Of a DNA stretch of 64,000 nt, positions 1-8,508 are shown piece after piece. The first letter of the stretch is position 1. Each line of letters opens with the position of its first letter. Position numbers and translations under genes: made by a program. Origin of the DNA: JACMNW01 sp963708425. GTDB taxonomy: Bacteria > Pseudomonadota > Alphaproteobacteria > Rhodobacterales > Rhodobacteraceae. The DNA lies in NCBI GenBank assembly GCA_963708425.1, contig OY970206.1:124001-188000 (forward strand), in the 5' to 3' direction. The notes beneath the pieces are model-generated. The model was not told the origin of the DNA, ran no database searches, and saw only the letters and a program-made list of their open reading frames with translations.

Positions 1-1
1 C

Positions 2-547
2 GATGCCGTGCAGGATTTTGAGGCCGCCCTTGAAGGTGGCGATCCCGGTGCAATCGCCAAAACCTTACCACTGGTTTGGGCGCAGATGGTATCGATGGAA
101 TTGGAAGTGCCGTTCGCGAAACTGTACGCGCTGCGACTGGCCAAGCATCCGCTGGAGGGTGAGGCTGGCAAGCTGGCTTTCCGCGTTCAACTGTTGTCAG
201 ACCACTACGAACGTATTGCTACGGGCCACAAAGCCGCCGATCCGGTCGAGACGTTCTTGACAGCCCTAGCCCGCGGAAAGCTGGACAACGCGGTGGCGCC
301 CGACAGTCTGGGTCGGGCCATCGCACCCGCTTTTATTGACCCAAATCCCGCACCCGAGGCGTTGTTGCTGCTGGACCAAGGACGCTTGGGTGAAGCGGTG
401 CTGATGGCAATTGATCAGGTCGGGCGTGGTGTGCAGGGCGATTTGAAGGGCGTGACGGAAGGTCTGGCGTTGCTACGCCATGTCGGCCTGGAAGAAGTGG
501 CGCGACGCACCGCATTGGAATTGATGCTGCTGGAGCGGCGGGGCTGA
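2..547 (+). CDS. Unrecognised protein, 5' end cut by window
   Basis: The reading frame is already open at the window edge and ends with TGA at 545-547, so only the C-terminal ~181 residues are visible. An internal GTG at position 8 is a possible but unlikely start. The protein is rich in Ala, Leu and Glu, has no Cys, and looks entirely alpha-helical, with many short amphipathic stretches resembling helical-repeat proteins. No catalytic motif or membrane segment is visible. It ends six bases before the xerD start and probably shares its transcript. I do not recognise the family. Confidence 0.7.
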   Translation, partial: DAVQDFEAALEGGDPGAIAKTLPLVWAQMVSMELEVPFAKLYALRLAKHPLEGEAGKLAFRVQLLSDHYERIATGHKAADPVETFLTALARGKLDNAVAPDSLGRAIAPAFIDPNPAPEALLLLDQGRLGEAVLMAIDQVGRGVQGDLKGVTEGLALLRHVGLEEVARRTALELMLLERRG

Positions 548-553
548 TCTGAC

Positions 554-1488
554 ATGAGCGCAGAGATGCACCGCTGGATTTCCACCTTTCTGGACGCGCA
601 AGCGGCGGAGCTGGGTGCCGCTCGTAACACGTTGTTGGCCTACGGTCGCGACCTGAAGGATTTTACCGGATGGTTACTGCGCCGGGGTAAAGACTTTGCG
701 GCCGCGTCGCAGACCGACGTCGAGGAATACCTTGTCTCTTGCAGCACGGAGGGGCTGTCCAAAGCGACACGCGCGCGACGACTGTCTGCAATCCGGCAGC
801 TGTATCGTTTTGCGCATGAAGAGGGGTGGCGGCCCGATAACCCTGCCCTAAGGCTAAAAGGGCCGGGGCGCGACTCGCGATTGCCCGGCACCTTGGATCA
901 TGCCGAAGTGAACGCCTTGCTTGATGCGGCAAAAACGTTCGGGCGCAACGACGCCGAGCAAAAACGCAACTATGCGCTGCTGGAAGTTCTGTACGCAACG
1001 GGGATGCGTGTATCGGAATTGGTGGAGTTGCCGGTCGCTGCTGTGCGGGGCGCGCCAAGAATGATTTTGATACGCGGCAAGGGGAACAAGGAGCGGATGG
1101 TGCCCCTCTCCCCCCCGCGATGCAGGCGCTGGCCGATTGGCTGGTGGTGCGCGACAGGGCGGATGATTTGGCGCGGCTGGCCGGGAAGCCCGCGTCAAAG
1201 CACCTATTCCCAGGGCCGGGCGTTGCCGGGCATCTGACGCGTCAGCATTTCTATCTGCTGATCAAGGATATAGCTGCTGTGGGCGGCGTCTCACCGGCAA
1301 AGGTGACGCCGCATACCCTGCGCCATGCCTTCGCAACACATCTTTTGGCTGGCGGCGCAGATTTGCGCGCCATCCAGATGTTGCTTGGCCATGCGGACGT
1401 GGCGACGACCGAGATTTACACCCATGTACTGGATGACCATCTAAAGACGCTGGTGCTGGACCATCATCCCTTGGCGAAAAAGCGGTAA
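554..1488 (+). pseudogene. xerD: Tyrosine recombinase XerD, interrupted by a -1 frameshift
   Basis: Two overlapping frames together encode one ~311-residue XerC/XerD-type recombinase, which resolves chromosome dimers at dif. The first frame (554 to about 1116) has the SAM-like core-binding domain, the catalytic Arg in ATGMRVSEL and the beta-hairpin Lys in GKGNKER. The second frame (from about 1117) has the H-x-x-R box HTLRHAFATHLL, the LLGHA histidine and the nucleophilic Tyr of EIYTHV. The break lies in a run of seven C at 1110-1116. One extra C would restore ...PLSPPAMQALADWL. As written, the first frame runs on to 1237 without the second half of the active site. This could be a sequencing error, a true mutation or slippage. 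It converges on the HerA-like gene 16 bases downstream. Confidence 0.85.
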
Positions 1489-1504
1489 GGCCCAGCCTGC
1501 GCGG

Positions 1505-3067
1505 CTAGCGCCGCGAGCCAAAGAGCGAACCCAACACGCCGCGAACAATCGCTTGTCCGGATTTGGTGCCTAACTGGCGCGCAAAGCTTTTTGCAAATGC
1601 GGTGCCGATAGAGTCACCACGGCTTTTGGCGGCGGGCTTCGCAACCCGCTCTGTGCCGCCATCATAACGACGCGCAGACTTGAAGTCCTCCAAGTTCAAT
1701 TGCAATTCCCCGGCTTTCGGTTCCGCAGCCGCGCGTTCCGCTTCGGCAGCCGCTGTCGCCGCCGCTTCGGATTTCGCACGTAGACGCTCATACGCGCTGT
1801 CGCGGTCGATCAAAGCGTCATACTTACCGCGCATGGGTGACGCCGAAATCAGGGCGGCGCGGGTCGTAGCATCAATCGGCCCCAGTTGCGAAGATGGCGG
1901 GCGAACAAGTGTGCGCTCTACGATGCCGGGAATACCTTTCAGTTCAAGGAATGAAGTGACAGCCTCGCCCGTGCCCACGTCGCGAATGGCGTCTTCGGTC
2001 GCAAATCGCGGGTTGGACCGATAAGTTTCCGATGCCATTCGCAGGTCTTTTTGGTCGTTCGCGGTAAAAGCACGCAGGGCGTGCTGCACTCGGTTGCCAA
2101 GCTGCCCCAGAATGTTTTCCGGCACATCTGCAGGATTTTGCGTGATGAAATAGACCCCGACACCCTTCGACCTGATAAGCCGCGCGACCTGCTCCACCTT
2201 TGATACAAGCGCCCTTGGCGCGTCTTGGAACAGCAAGTGCGCCTCGTCAAAGAAGAATACCAATTTTGGCTTATCGGGGTCACCGATTTCTGGCAGGTTC
2301 TCGAACAGCTCGGACAACAGCCACAGAAGGAAGGTCGCATATAGCCGGGGCGACGACATCAGACGATCGGCGGCAAGGATATTGATGCGCCCTGCCCCGG
2401 CTTCGTCGCAGACCATCAGATCAGCCAGATCAAGCGCGGGTTCACCAAAAAGCTCCACGCCGCCCTGGTTCTCCAATACCAGTAAGCGGCGCTGGATCGC
2501 CCCTACGGAGGTGGCCGAGACAAGGCCATAGCGCGTGCTGATCTCATTTGCGTTCTCGCCAATGAAAACCAGTAACGCTTGGAGGTCTTTCAGATCAAGC
2601 AATGGCAGTTGTTCTTCGTCTGCCAAGCGGAAAGCGACATTCAGCACGCCCTCCTGTGGCTCTGTCAGCTCAAGCAGGCGCGATAGCAGCAACGGGCCCA
2701 TCTCCGCCACCGTGGCGCGGATTGGGTGGCCTTTCTCACCAAACAGATCCCAGAAGGTGACAGGAAAGGCGCGATATTCAAGAGTGTGACCGATGGTCTG
2801 ACTACGGGTCATGAAGGCATCATGGAGCTTGTGCGCAGGTGAACCGGCGGCGCCAATTCCAGACAGATCACCCTTCACGTCCGACAGGAACACAGGCACG
2901 CCCGCGGCTGAAAACCCCTCCGCCAACACCTGAAGCGTTACGGTTTTGCCTGTGCCCGTGGCACCCGCGATCAGGCCATGCCGGTTGCCATACTTCAATA
3001 ACAGGGATTGCGGAACTGCATAGCCTTCACCACCGCCACCTACGAAAATGCTGTCTTCACCGCTCAC
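1505..3067 (-). CDS. HerA-like helicase/ATPase, DUF853 family
   Basis: A 520-residue P-loop ATPase of the HerA/FtsK superfamily (DUF853, YjgR-like). Walker A is GATGTGKT near the N-terminus and Walker B is KLVFFFDEAHLLF. A further RSKGVGVYFITQNPADVP segment is typical of these DNA-pumping ATPases. The C-terminal third is an Ala/Glu-rich helical stretch followed by a basic tail that includes FAKSFARQLGTKSGQAIVRG. The frame is open to an ATG at 3100. I prefer the GTG at 3067 because GGAGG (3075-3079 on this strand's complement) sits seven bases upstream and family members begin near this point. It is probably monocistronic. The cellular role of this family is not well established. Confidence 0.88.
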   Translation of the reverse strand: MSGEDSIFVGGGGEGYAVPQSLLLKYGNRHGLIAGATGTGKTVTLQVLAEGFSAAGVPVFLSDVKGDLSGIGAAGSPAHKLHDAFMTRSQTIGHTLEYRAFPVTFWDLFGEKGHPIRATVAEMGPLLLSRLLELTEPQEGVLNVAFRLADEEQLPLLDLKDLQALLVFIGENANEISTRYGLVSATSVGAIQRRLLVLENQGGVELFGEPALDLADLMVCDEAGAGRINILAADRLMSSPRLYATFLLWLLSELFENLPEIGDPDKPKLVFFFDEAHLLFQDAPRALVSKVEQVARLIRSKGVGVYFITQNPADVPENILGQLGNRVQHALRAFTANDQKDLRMASETYRSNPRFATEDAIRDVGTGEAVTSFLELKGIPGIVERTLVRPPSSQLGPIDATTRAALISASPMRGKYDALIDRDSAYERLRAKSEAAATAAAEAERAAAEPKAGELQLNLEDFKSARRYDGGTERVAKPAAKSRGDSIGTAFAKSFARQLGTKSGQAIVRGVLGSLFGSRR

Positions 3068-3224
3068 GCCGTATCCTCCAGAAATATCAATGGCGGGCAT
3101 TGCTTGTTAGGGCTTCCCACCATTCAGCATGAAAATACATTGTTAAAACCTTTGTGCCAGTCTTGATCGTGTGCATTGGGCGCATTTGATCCGTTTGTTG
3201 GTTACTCCCTCTCTGCTCGACTGG

Positions 3225-3252
3225 CCGCGCCCTTGAAAAGGCGCGGTTTTTT
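3225..3252 (+). terminator. Rho-independent terminator not attached to a gene
   Basis: Perfect 7-bp stem CCGCGCC/GGCGCGG with loop CTTGAAAA, followed by six T. No plus-strand coding region precedes it: the gene upstream (HerA-like) is on the minus strand and points away. It may end a short transcript from 3101-3224, a stretch that includes a pyrimidine-rich ACTCCCTCTCTG segment. I could not identify a convincing promoter for such a transcript. Confidence 0.6.
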
Positions 3253-3287
3253 CATTCGTTTCCGTGCGGCAAGCTGCGGTTTTCTTG

Positions 3288-3316
3288 TTGACGCACGCTG
3301 CGTTCAGCCTTAGCTT
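3288..3316 (+). promoter_or_regulatory. Sigma70-type promoter for the candidate sRNA
   Basis: TTGACG (-35, 3288-3293), a 17-base spacer, and TAGCTT (-10, 3311-3316). The -35 box matches consensus at five of six positions and the spacer is optimal. The -10 box is weaker. Predicted initiation is near 3323, about 68 bases before a strong terminator. Confidence 0.45.
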
Positions 3317-3322
3317 TGGCGC

Positions 3323-3390
3323 ATAAAGTCGGCCAGTCCGACAGGGAGCAATAAATGATTGGGAAAAGGGCCGGTTATCCGGCCCTTTTT
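3323..3390 (+). ncRNA. Candidate small RNA (~68 nt) with two hairpins
   Basis: Between the TTGACG/TAGCTT promoter and a perfect terminator there is room for a compact transcript. It carries a first hairpin GTCGG-CCAGT-CCGAC (about 3328-3342), then a single-stranded purine-rich stretch AGGGAGCAATAAATG, and ends in GGGCCGG-TTAT-CCGGCCC followed by five T (3368-3390). The ATG at 3355 could start a reading frame, but that frame runs through the terminator and into the IalB gene, so I do not regard it as coding. No known RNA family was recognised. Confidence 0.4.
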
Positions 3391-3532
3391 CATTTGGCGG
3401 CGCTCATTAGTGTTTCAAGTACCGGCAGCTTCCTGCCGCCGACGAAAGGCGGTTGGGTAATTTCGGGCCTGACTTGGCTGAAGCGCCGTGCTACATCGCG
3501 GGCAACCGCAGTAAGACCAGACAGGACTGTTC

Positions 3533-4195
3533 ATGACGAAACTGACACATACGCTTGCACTATTGCTTTGTCTCGCCAGCGCACCCTACGCCTTTGCCCA
3601 AGAAGCGACCGCGCCGGCCGATCCAGCCACCACCGAGACCCCAGTTACGGGCGACGCGCCCGCCGCAGACGACCTTTCACTAGGCACCGAAGTGGGCGCT
3701 GAAGACGGCCCAGGCACAACTTATGTTGCGGGGAGTTTTGAAAGCTGGGAACAGCGTTGTGTGCGGGCGGCGGAAGGTAGCGTTGAGACATGTCAACTTT
3801 ACCAACTGCTGAAAGACGCAAAGGGTAATTCGGTGGCCGAGATTACAATGTTCGGGCTGCCCGAAGGGCAAGAGGCCGCCGCCGGGGCAACCGTTATCGC
3901 CCCGCTTGAAACCTTGCTGACCGAGGGCATGCTGCTGCAGATTGATGCGGGCAAAGCCAAGGCTTATCCGTTTACCTGGTGTTCCTCGATCGGCTGCGTG
4001 GCGCGCATCGGGCTGACAACGGCAGAAATTGACGCCTTCAAGAAAGGCAACAAAGCAACGCTGACAATCGTGCCCGTCGTGGCACCAACGGAAAAAGTGT
4101 TGCTTGATGTTTCCCTCAAAGGGTTCACCGCGGGCTTCACAGCAGTAAATGAGGCTAACGCAAAGGCCGACGCGGCGGCAAAGCCAGCTCCTTGA
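3533..4195 (+). CDS. Invasion-associated locus B (IalB) family secreted protein
   Basis: 220 residues. A Sec signal peptide covers about residues 1-22 (hydrophobic LALLLCLASAPYAFA, then Q). A Pro/Ala/Thr-rich linker (about 23-65) follows, then the IalB domain. Conserved features seen are FESWEQRC, ETCQLYQLL and the cysteine pair region WCSSIGCVARIGLT. The family is periplasmic or surface-associated and was named from Bartonella invasion. In free-living alphaproteobacteria its function is unknown. AGGA lies six bases before the ATG. It is monocistronic, with the candidate sRNA upstream and a strong terminator downstream. Confidence 0.88.
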   Translation: MTKLTHTLALLLCLASAPYAFAQEATAPADPATTETPVTGDAPAADDLSLGTEVGAEDGPGTTYVAGSFESWEQRCVRAAEGSVETCQLYQLLKDAKGNSVAEITMFGLPEGQEAAAGATVIAPLETLLTEGMLLQIDAGKAKAYPFTWCSSIGCVARIGLTTAEIDAFKKGNKATLTIVPVVAPTEKVLLDVSLKGFTAGFTAVNEANAKADAAAKPAP

Positions 4196-4221
4196 TCTTT
4201 GTCTGTTGATCGGAACTGCAG

Positions 4222-4250
4222 AACGCCACCCCGAAACGGGTGGCGTTTTT
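4222..4250. terminator. Bidirectional terminator between ialB-like gene and ketoacyl synthase gene
   Basis: Perfect 10-bp stem AACGCCACCC/GGGTGGCGTT with loop CGAAAC, followed by five T on the plus strand and preceded by A residues that give a short T tract on the minus strand. It lies exactly between two converging genes. Confidence 0.85.
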
Positions 4251-4252
4251 CG

Positions 4253-5461
4253 TCAGGCGCGACGCAATGCCAGCACTGCGTTAAAGCCTCCAAAGGCGAA
4301 GGCATTAGATAGGCACACCTCGACCTTTGCATCACGGGCCGTGTTTGGCACCACATCCAGCGCACATTCAGGGTCTGGTTCTTCATACCCAATGGTTGGT
4401 GCAACGACGCCATCGCGCAGCGCCATGATGCAGGCGAGCAGTTCAACCGCCCCTGTGCCACCGATCAAATGACCATGCATGGATTTGGTCGATGATATCA
4501 TTAGACGGTCGGCGTGATGGCCAAACACATCGGCAACGGCAGCGCATTCGGTTTTGTCATTTGCCGTCGTCCCGGTACCATGCGCGTTGATGTAGCCCAC
4601 ACTTTCGCCATTAATCCGCGCATCGCGCAAAGCCCCAGAAATGGCACGCGCCGCCCCTTGTTTCGACGGCATGACGATATCGGCGGCATCCGATGTCATG
4701 GAAAAGCCGATCACTTCGGCCAGAATATCGGCACCGCGAGCCTTGGCATGTTCGTAGTCCTCAAAGACGAAAACAGCCGCCCCTTCACCCTGCACCATCC
4801 CGTTGCGGTTAAGTGAAAACGGCCGACAGGCATCTTTCGACATCACGCGCAGACCTTCCCACGCCTTTATCCCACCAAAGCACAACATGGATTCCGACCC
4901 CCCGGTCAGCATGGCCTTTGCACCACCCGACCTGACCATTTGAAACGCCAGGCCCATAGCATGGTTGGAACTGGCGCAGGCGGTGGCCACAGTAAAGCTT
5001 GGGCCCTTAAGGTTGAACTCCATCGACAAATGACTTGCCGCCGCATTGTTCATCAGCTTCGGGACGACAAACGGATGAACACGATTTTTGCCCTCTTCAT
5101 AGACAGCACGGTAGTTATCATCCCAAGTATTGACCCCACCGCCCGCCGTGCCAAGCACAACGCCTGCATCGTAACCTAGGTGGCCATCGAAATTTAGGCC
5201 AGATTGGGCGACGGCTTGCCGCGCCGAGAGCAACGTAAACTGGGTAAACTTGTCATACAGGACGATCTGCTGCCGGTTAAAGTATGCCTCCGGATCCCAA
5301 CTATGAACCTGCCCGCCGATCTGGATCGAAAGGCGATCCTTGTCGCGTATGTCCAGTTCGGTGATCCCGCACCGGCCGTCCCGAAACGCCGCAAGTGTGC
5401 CCGGCACGTCATGCGCCAATGCGTTAACCGTTCCTGCGCCAGTGATAACAACCCGGTTCAT
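4253..5461 (-). CDS. Beta-ketoacyl-ACP synthase (FabF/KAS II type)
   Basis: 402 residues, the usual KAS I/II length. It catalyses decarboxylative condensation of malonyl-ACP with an acyl chain. The active-site set is complete: Cys162 in ATACASSNHA, His294 in NAHGTGTTANDKTE, Lys326 in SSTKSMHG and His331 in GHLIGGTGAVE. It starts inside the ACP stop codon (ATGA overlap), so the two are translationally coupled and follow lpxD. This implies a dedicated chain-elongation pair for an envelope lipid, possibly a long or branched acyl group of lipid A, rather than bulk fatty acid synthesis (inference). Distinguishing it from housekeeping FabF requires comparison with the other KAS genes of the genome. 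Confidence 0.9.
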   Translation of the reverse strand: MNRVVITGAGTVNALAHDVPGTLAAFRDGRCGITELDIRDKDRLSIQIGGQVHSWDPEAYFNRQQIVLYDKFTQFTLLSARQAVAQSGLNFDGHLGYDAGVVLGTAGGGVNTWDDNYRAVYEEGKNRVHPFVVPKLMNNAAASHLSMEFNLKGPSFTVATACASSNHAMGLAFQMVRSGGAKAMLTGGSESMLCFGGIKAWEGLRVMSKDACRPFSLNRNGMVQGEGAAVFVFEDYEHAKARGADILAEVIGFSMTSDAADIVMPSKQGAARAISGALRDARINGESVGYINAHGTGTTANDKTECAAVADVFGHHADRLMISSTKSMHGHLIGGTGAVELLACIMALRDGVVAPTIGYEEPDPECALDVVPNTARDAKVEVCLSNAFAFGGFNAVLALRRA

Positions 5462-5724
5462 GCTGCCTTTTGCGCAATCAGCCTTTCGACCGCCGCGACG
5501 ATGGCTGCGATCGACGAAATATCAAAACTCGATTGCGACGGTTCGTTAGCGTTGAACGGGACCGAGATATCGAATGCCTCTTCAATAGCAAAGATCGACT
5601 CCACTAGGCCAAGACTATCGATGCCCAAACTTTCAAGCGTACTTTCGGGTCGCACATCCGCAACATCAAGAACGGCCTGCTCTGCTATGATCTCAATCAC
5701 TTTTTTCTTTACTTCAGCTGTCAT
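5458..5724 (-). CDS. Acyl carrier protein, specialised
   Basis: 88 residues. The 4'-phosphopantetheine attachment Ser37 lies in LGIDSLGLVESIFAIEEAF, the canonical DSL motif at the start of helix II. The protein is longer and less acidic than housekeeping AcpP, and has a Ser/Asn-rich segment (NANEPSQSSF) before helix III. Its partners are lpxD upstream (30-base gap) and a ketoacyl synthase overlapping downstream. By analogy with rhizobial AcpXL clusters it may carry the acyl chain used for lipid A, but it is not clearly an AcpXL ortholog. Confidence 0.88.
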   Translation of the reverse strand: MTAEVKKKVIEIIAEQAVLDVADVRPESTLESLGIDSLGLVESIFAIEEAFDISVPFNANEPSQSSFDISSIAAIVAAVERLIAQKAA

Positions 5725-5754
5725 AGGTCGTTCCCGTTTCTTGCGTTGTGGGAT

Positions 5755-6846
5755 CTACTCACTGTCGTGTGACTTTTGCATGACAGCCTCAATTGCGGCA
5801 ACCCGCGCAGCCAGCCGCGGCAGCCTACGTAGGGCTTTTTGCATCTCGATATGGATATCCATTTTGACTGCAGGATAACCCAGCAAAACGCGACCGGCAG
5901 GCGCGTTGCTCAACATCTTGGTGCCACCGCCAGCAATAACATCATTCCCGACGAATATGTTATCCGAAACGCCGCACTGTCCGCCCAATACGACACGGTC
6001 ACCGATGTCTGCCGAGCCCGCGATGCCAACCTGCCCGCAGAGCAAACAATCACGACCAACCCGAACGTTGTGGCCGATGTGAACTAGGTTATCAAGCTTG
6101 GTGCCAGAGCCGATAATAGTGTCGCGAATAGTGCCGCGGTCGATGCAGGAGTTCACGCCAATTTCGACATCATCGCCAATCGCAACCGACCCCAGAGAAT
6201 GGATACGCGTCCAGCTTTGGCGGCGTATTTCATCTCGTTTTCCAAGGCTTGCGCGAATTTCCTCAACGCCGGATTTCTCTGGCGTGACATATGAGAAACC
6301 GTCGGACCCAATAACCGCGCCAGGGTGGCAGGTAAACCGATCCCCGATGCTTACTCGGGCACAAATGCGCGCGCCTTCCAATATCAAGGCGTCGTCGCCA
6401 ATACGGGTGCCCTCGGCGATCGTCGCGTGCGATGCGATGCGGATGCGAGCGCCAATGGTGACATCTGCTCCGATCACGACAAAAGGGCCGATCGCCGCCC
6501 CTTCACCAATCGTGGCCGTGCGATCAACCAGCGCCATCGGGTGAATTCCAGGGGCAATCGTTGGGCCAGGGTCCAAATACTTGGTTAAACCGGCCATCGT
6601 ATAGCGCGAGCGCGGGGCGAAGATCGCGGCCTTCAACCCTAGCGCCTGCCAATCCGCCCCGGCCCACAGAATGGCCGCGCGGGCATGCCCCAACGCAAGG
6701 CCGTCGCCGTAGCTGGCGGCCATCGCTAGGGCTAAATCACTGGGACCAGCGCTGGCCGGTTCGGATGCGCGTTCGATTTCCATATCCAGATCACCAGCGG
6801 CTTCCGCCCCAAGGGCGGCAGCGATATCACGCAAACGGTGGGCCAT
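5755..6846 (-). CDS. lpxD: UDP-3-O-acylglucosamine N-acyltransferase LpxD (or paralog)
   Basis: 363 residues. An N-terminal substrate-binding domain (1-100) is followed by a left-handed beta helix built of isoleucine-patch hexapeptides (about 101-320, e.g. ATIGEGAAIGPFVVIGADVT). A C-terminal helix (about 330-363) completes the fold. The presumed catalytic base is His259 in LVHIGHNVRVG, matching the IAHN histidine of E. coli LpxD. The enzyme transfers a 3-hydroxyacyl chain from ACP to the 2-amine of the lipid A precursor. GAGG lies six bases before the ATG. The usual neighbours bamA, fabZ, lpxA and lpxB are absent. Instead it is followed by its own ACP and ketoacyl synthase. Confidence 0.88.
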   Translation of the reverse strand: MAHRLRDIAAALGAEAAGDLDMEIERASEPASAGPSDLALAMAASYGDGLALGHARAAILWAGADWQALGLKAAIFAPRSRYTMAGLTKYLDPGPTIAPGIHPMALVDRTATIGEGAAIGPFVVIGADVTIGARIRIASHATIAEGTRIGDDALILEGARICARVSIGDRFTCHPGAVIGSDGFSYVTPEKSGVEEIRASLGKRDEIRRQSWTRIHSLGSVAIGDDVEIGVNSCIDRGTIRDTIIGSGTKLDNLVHIGHNVRVGRDCLLCGQVGIAGSADIGDRVVLGGQCGVSDNIFVGNDVIAGGGTKMLSNAPAGRVLLGYPAVKMDIHIEMQKALRRLPRLAARVAAIEAVMQKSHDSE

Positions 6847-6897
6847 GGGCTACCTCAATAATCCAGTGCTGCTGTGTGCGGCACCGACATCCAAGAT

Positions 6898-8508
6898 TTA
6901 GCCCTGAACGCCGCGCAGCGCCACCCCGGCCTCGGTCAGCGCATCATATATCCGCCCATCACGGCCATAAACATCACGCCGATAGTTCATCCTGCCCTTT
7001 GCCGACGGATGGGCGGTGAAGTAAACAAGATGTACAGGCACAGGCCTGTCAAGTTTGACGGACGTTTCCCTGCCGGTGTTCAGAAAACGCGCAAACTCGC
7101 CAACTGGATCGGCTTCTTGTACGGCAAGCAGCGCGTAGGCAAAATCAAAGGGATCGCCAAGCCGAATGCACCCATGACTGAAATCCCGCACCTCTTGGGT
7201 AAACAAGGATTTCGACGGCGTATCATGTAGATAGATGTTGTAAGGGTTGGGGAACATGAACTTCACCAAACCCAAAGCATTGGCCTCTGATGGCGCTTGC
7301 CGCATCGCGAAAGGAAAGTTCTTTGCGTTGAACGCGGCAAAATTGACCGCCCCGCGTGGCACCACGCGGCCGTTTCTGTCAATCAGTTTCAGATGTCCGG
7401 CAGCATTCGGGTTGCGCTGCATAAGCGGCAGATATTCCTTGGTAGTGATTGACCGCGGCACGTTCCACGACGGATTGACCACCATGAATTCGATCTGATC
7501 GGAAAATTCGGGGCTACGGCGGTCTGAGTCGTTCTTGCCGATGACCGATCTAGTCGAAAAGGTCACTTTGCCATGGTCTATGATTTTGGCGGTGAAGTCA
7601 GTCAGGTTGACCCAGACATAACGATCGCCCCGCTCTATGTTCAGCCAACGTTCACGCTCCATCGCCACGAGAACGGACTTAAGTCGTTCTTCCGGGGGCA
7701 CGTTCATCTGAAAAATCGTGCTTTCACTTGCAACACCGGTTGCATCAAGGCCATGATCTAGCTGAAATTCCTGCACCGCGGCTTGCATCGCCGCATCGTA
7801 TGTCTGCGATGCGGTCTGCGCCAAATAGCCAAGGGCAATCAAACGGTTGCGCATCTGCACAACAGCATTACCTGTTGCACCAAGCTTAAGAGATACGGCA
7901 CCAACTTGGTCACCCCACCCGCCAGCGGCAATTCGGTGACGCAGATTGATGCTTTCCTTCATCAATCGGGCGTAGGCCGGAGCTTTTGGCGGCAGACTCT
8001 GCAGAAAATCCATCGGATTGCCAGTCGTCAGTGCCCGCAAACTCGCGCGTGGATCCAATACTGGAATTTCCCGCACGATGCCTGCGTCAACATCTGACGG
8101 CACAAGCACCCCAGTGTGGATATCATGCGCGTAATCAAGAAAGGCGCGGGTCATCATGACCTCAAGGCGCCCACGGTCGCCTTCGGTCCGGGCGTCGTTA
8201 AATGCCATCCGCAACGCAGCCGCATCATAGCGTGCAACGGGAAGCCCGTGATCGGATGCGGTTTCAAGAACGGTCAGCAATGCGGTGCGGCGGTTCGCAT
8301 CATCGGCGCTAGTCCAAAGCGTGTCATACCCCCCTTCACGATACCACGCGGCGATCACATCATCGCGCGAAGCGGCTTCTGCAACTGCCTGACGGTAGGC
8401 AGTGGTCTGCGCATCGGAGGGGCTGAATTGAAGGCCAAGAGCCAAAATAGCGCTTAATGTGATACCGAAACTACCGGAGAAAACTCGTCGGGAAATACGG
8501 ATAATCAT
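6898..8508 (-). CDS. L,D-transpeptidase, YcbB/LdtD-like
   Basis: 536 residues. A signal peptide or anchor (1-34, ILALGLQF core) is followed by a helical scaffold domain, a peptidoglycan-binding domain (about 205-265, VQMRNRLIALGYL) and a YkuD catalytic domain (about 290-480). The catalytic signature is His428 in YLHDTP and SHGCIRL with Cys447 and Arg449. It forms 3-3 cross-links or attaches proteins to peptidoglycan in the periplasm. GAGG lies five bases upstream of the ATG. lpxD follows after 51 bases on the same strand, so the whole minus block from here to 4253 may be one envelope operon. Confidence 0.9.
   Translation of the reverse strand: MIIRISRRVFSGSFGITLSAILALGLQFSPSDAQTTAYRQAVAEAASRDDVIAAWYREGGYDTLWTSADDANRRTALLTVLETASDHGLPVARYDAAALRMAFNDARTEGDRGRLEVMMTRAFLDYAHDIHTGVLVPSDVDAGIVREIPVLDPRASLRALTTGNPMDFLQSLPPKAPAYARLMKESINLRHRIAAGGWGDQVGAVSLKLGATGNAVVQMRNRLIALGYLAQTASQTYDAAMQAAVQEFQLDHGLDATGVASESTIFQMNVPPEERLKSVLVAMERERWLNIERGDRYVWVNLTDFTAKIIDHGKVTFSTRSVIGKNDSDRRSPEFSDQIEFMVVNPSWNVPRSITTKEYLPLMQRNPNAAGHLKLIDRNGRVVPRGAVNFAAFNAKNFPFAMRQAPSEANALGLVKFMFPNPYNIYLHDTPSKSLFTQEVRDFSHGCIRLGDPFDFAYALLAVQEADPVGEFARFLNTGRETSVKLDRPVPVHLVYFTAHPSAKGRMNYRRDVYGRDGRIYDALTEAGVALRGVQG

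Noticed and set aside
3355..3702. 115-residue frame beginning at the ATG inside the candidate sRNA
   Set aside because: It reads straight through a perfect terminator and overlaps the IalB gene in another frame.
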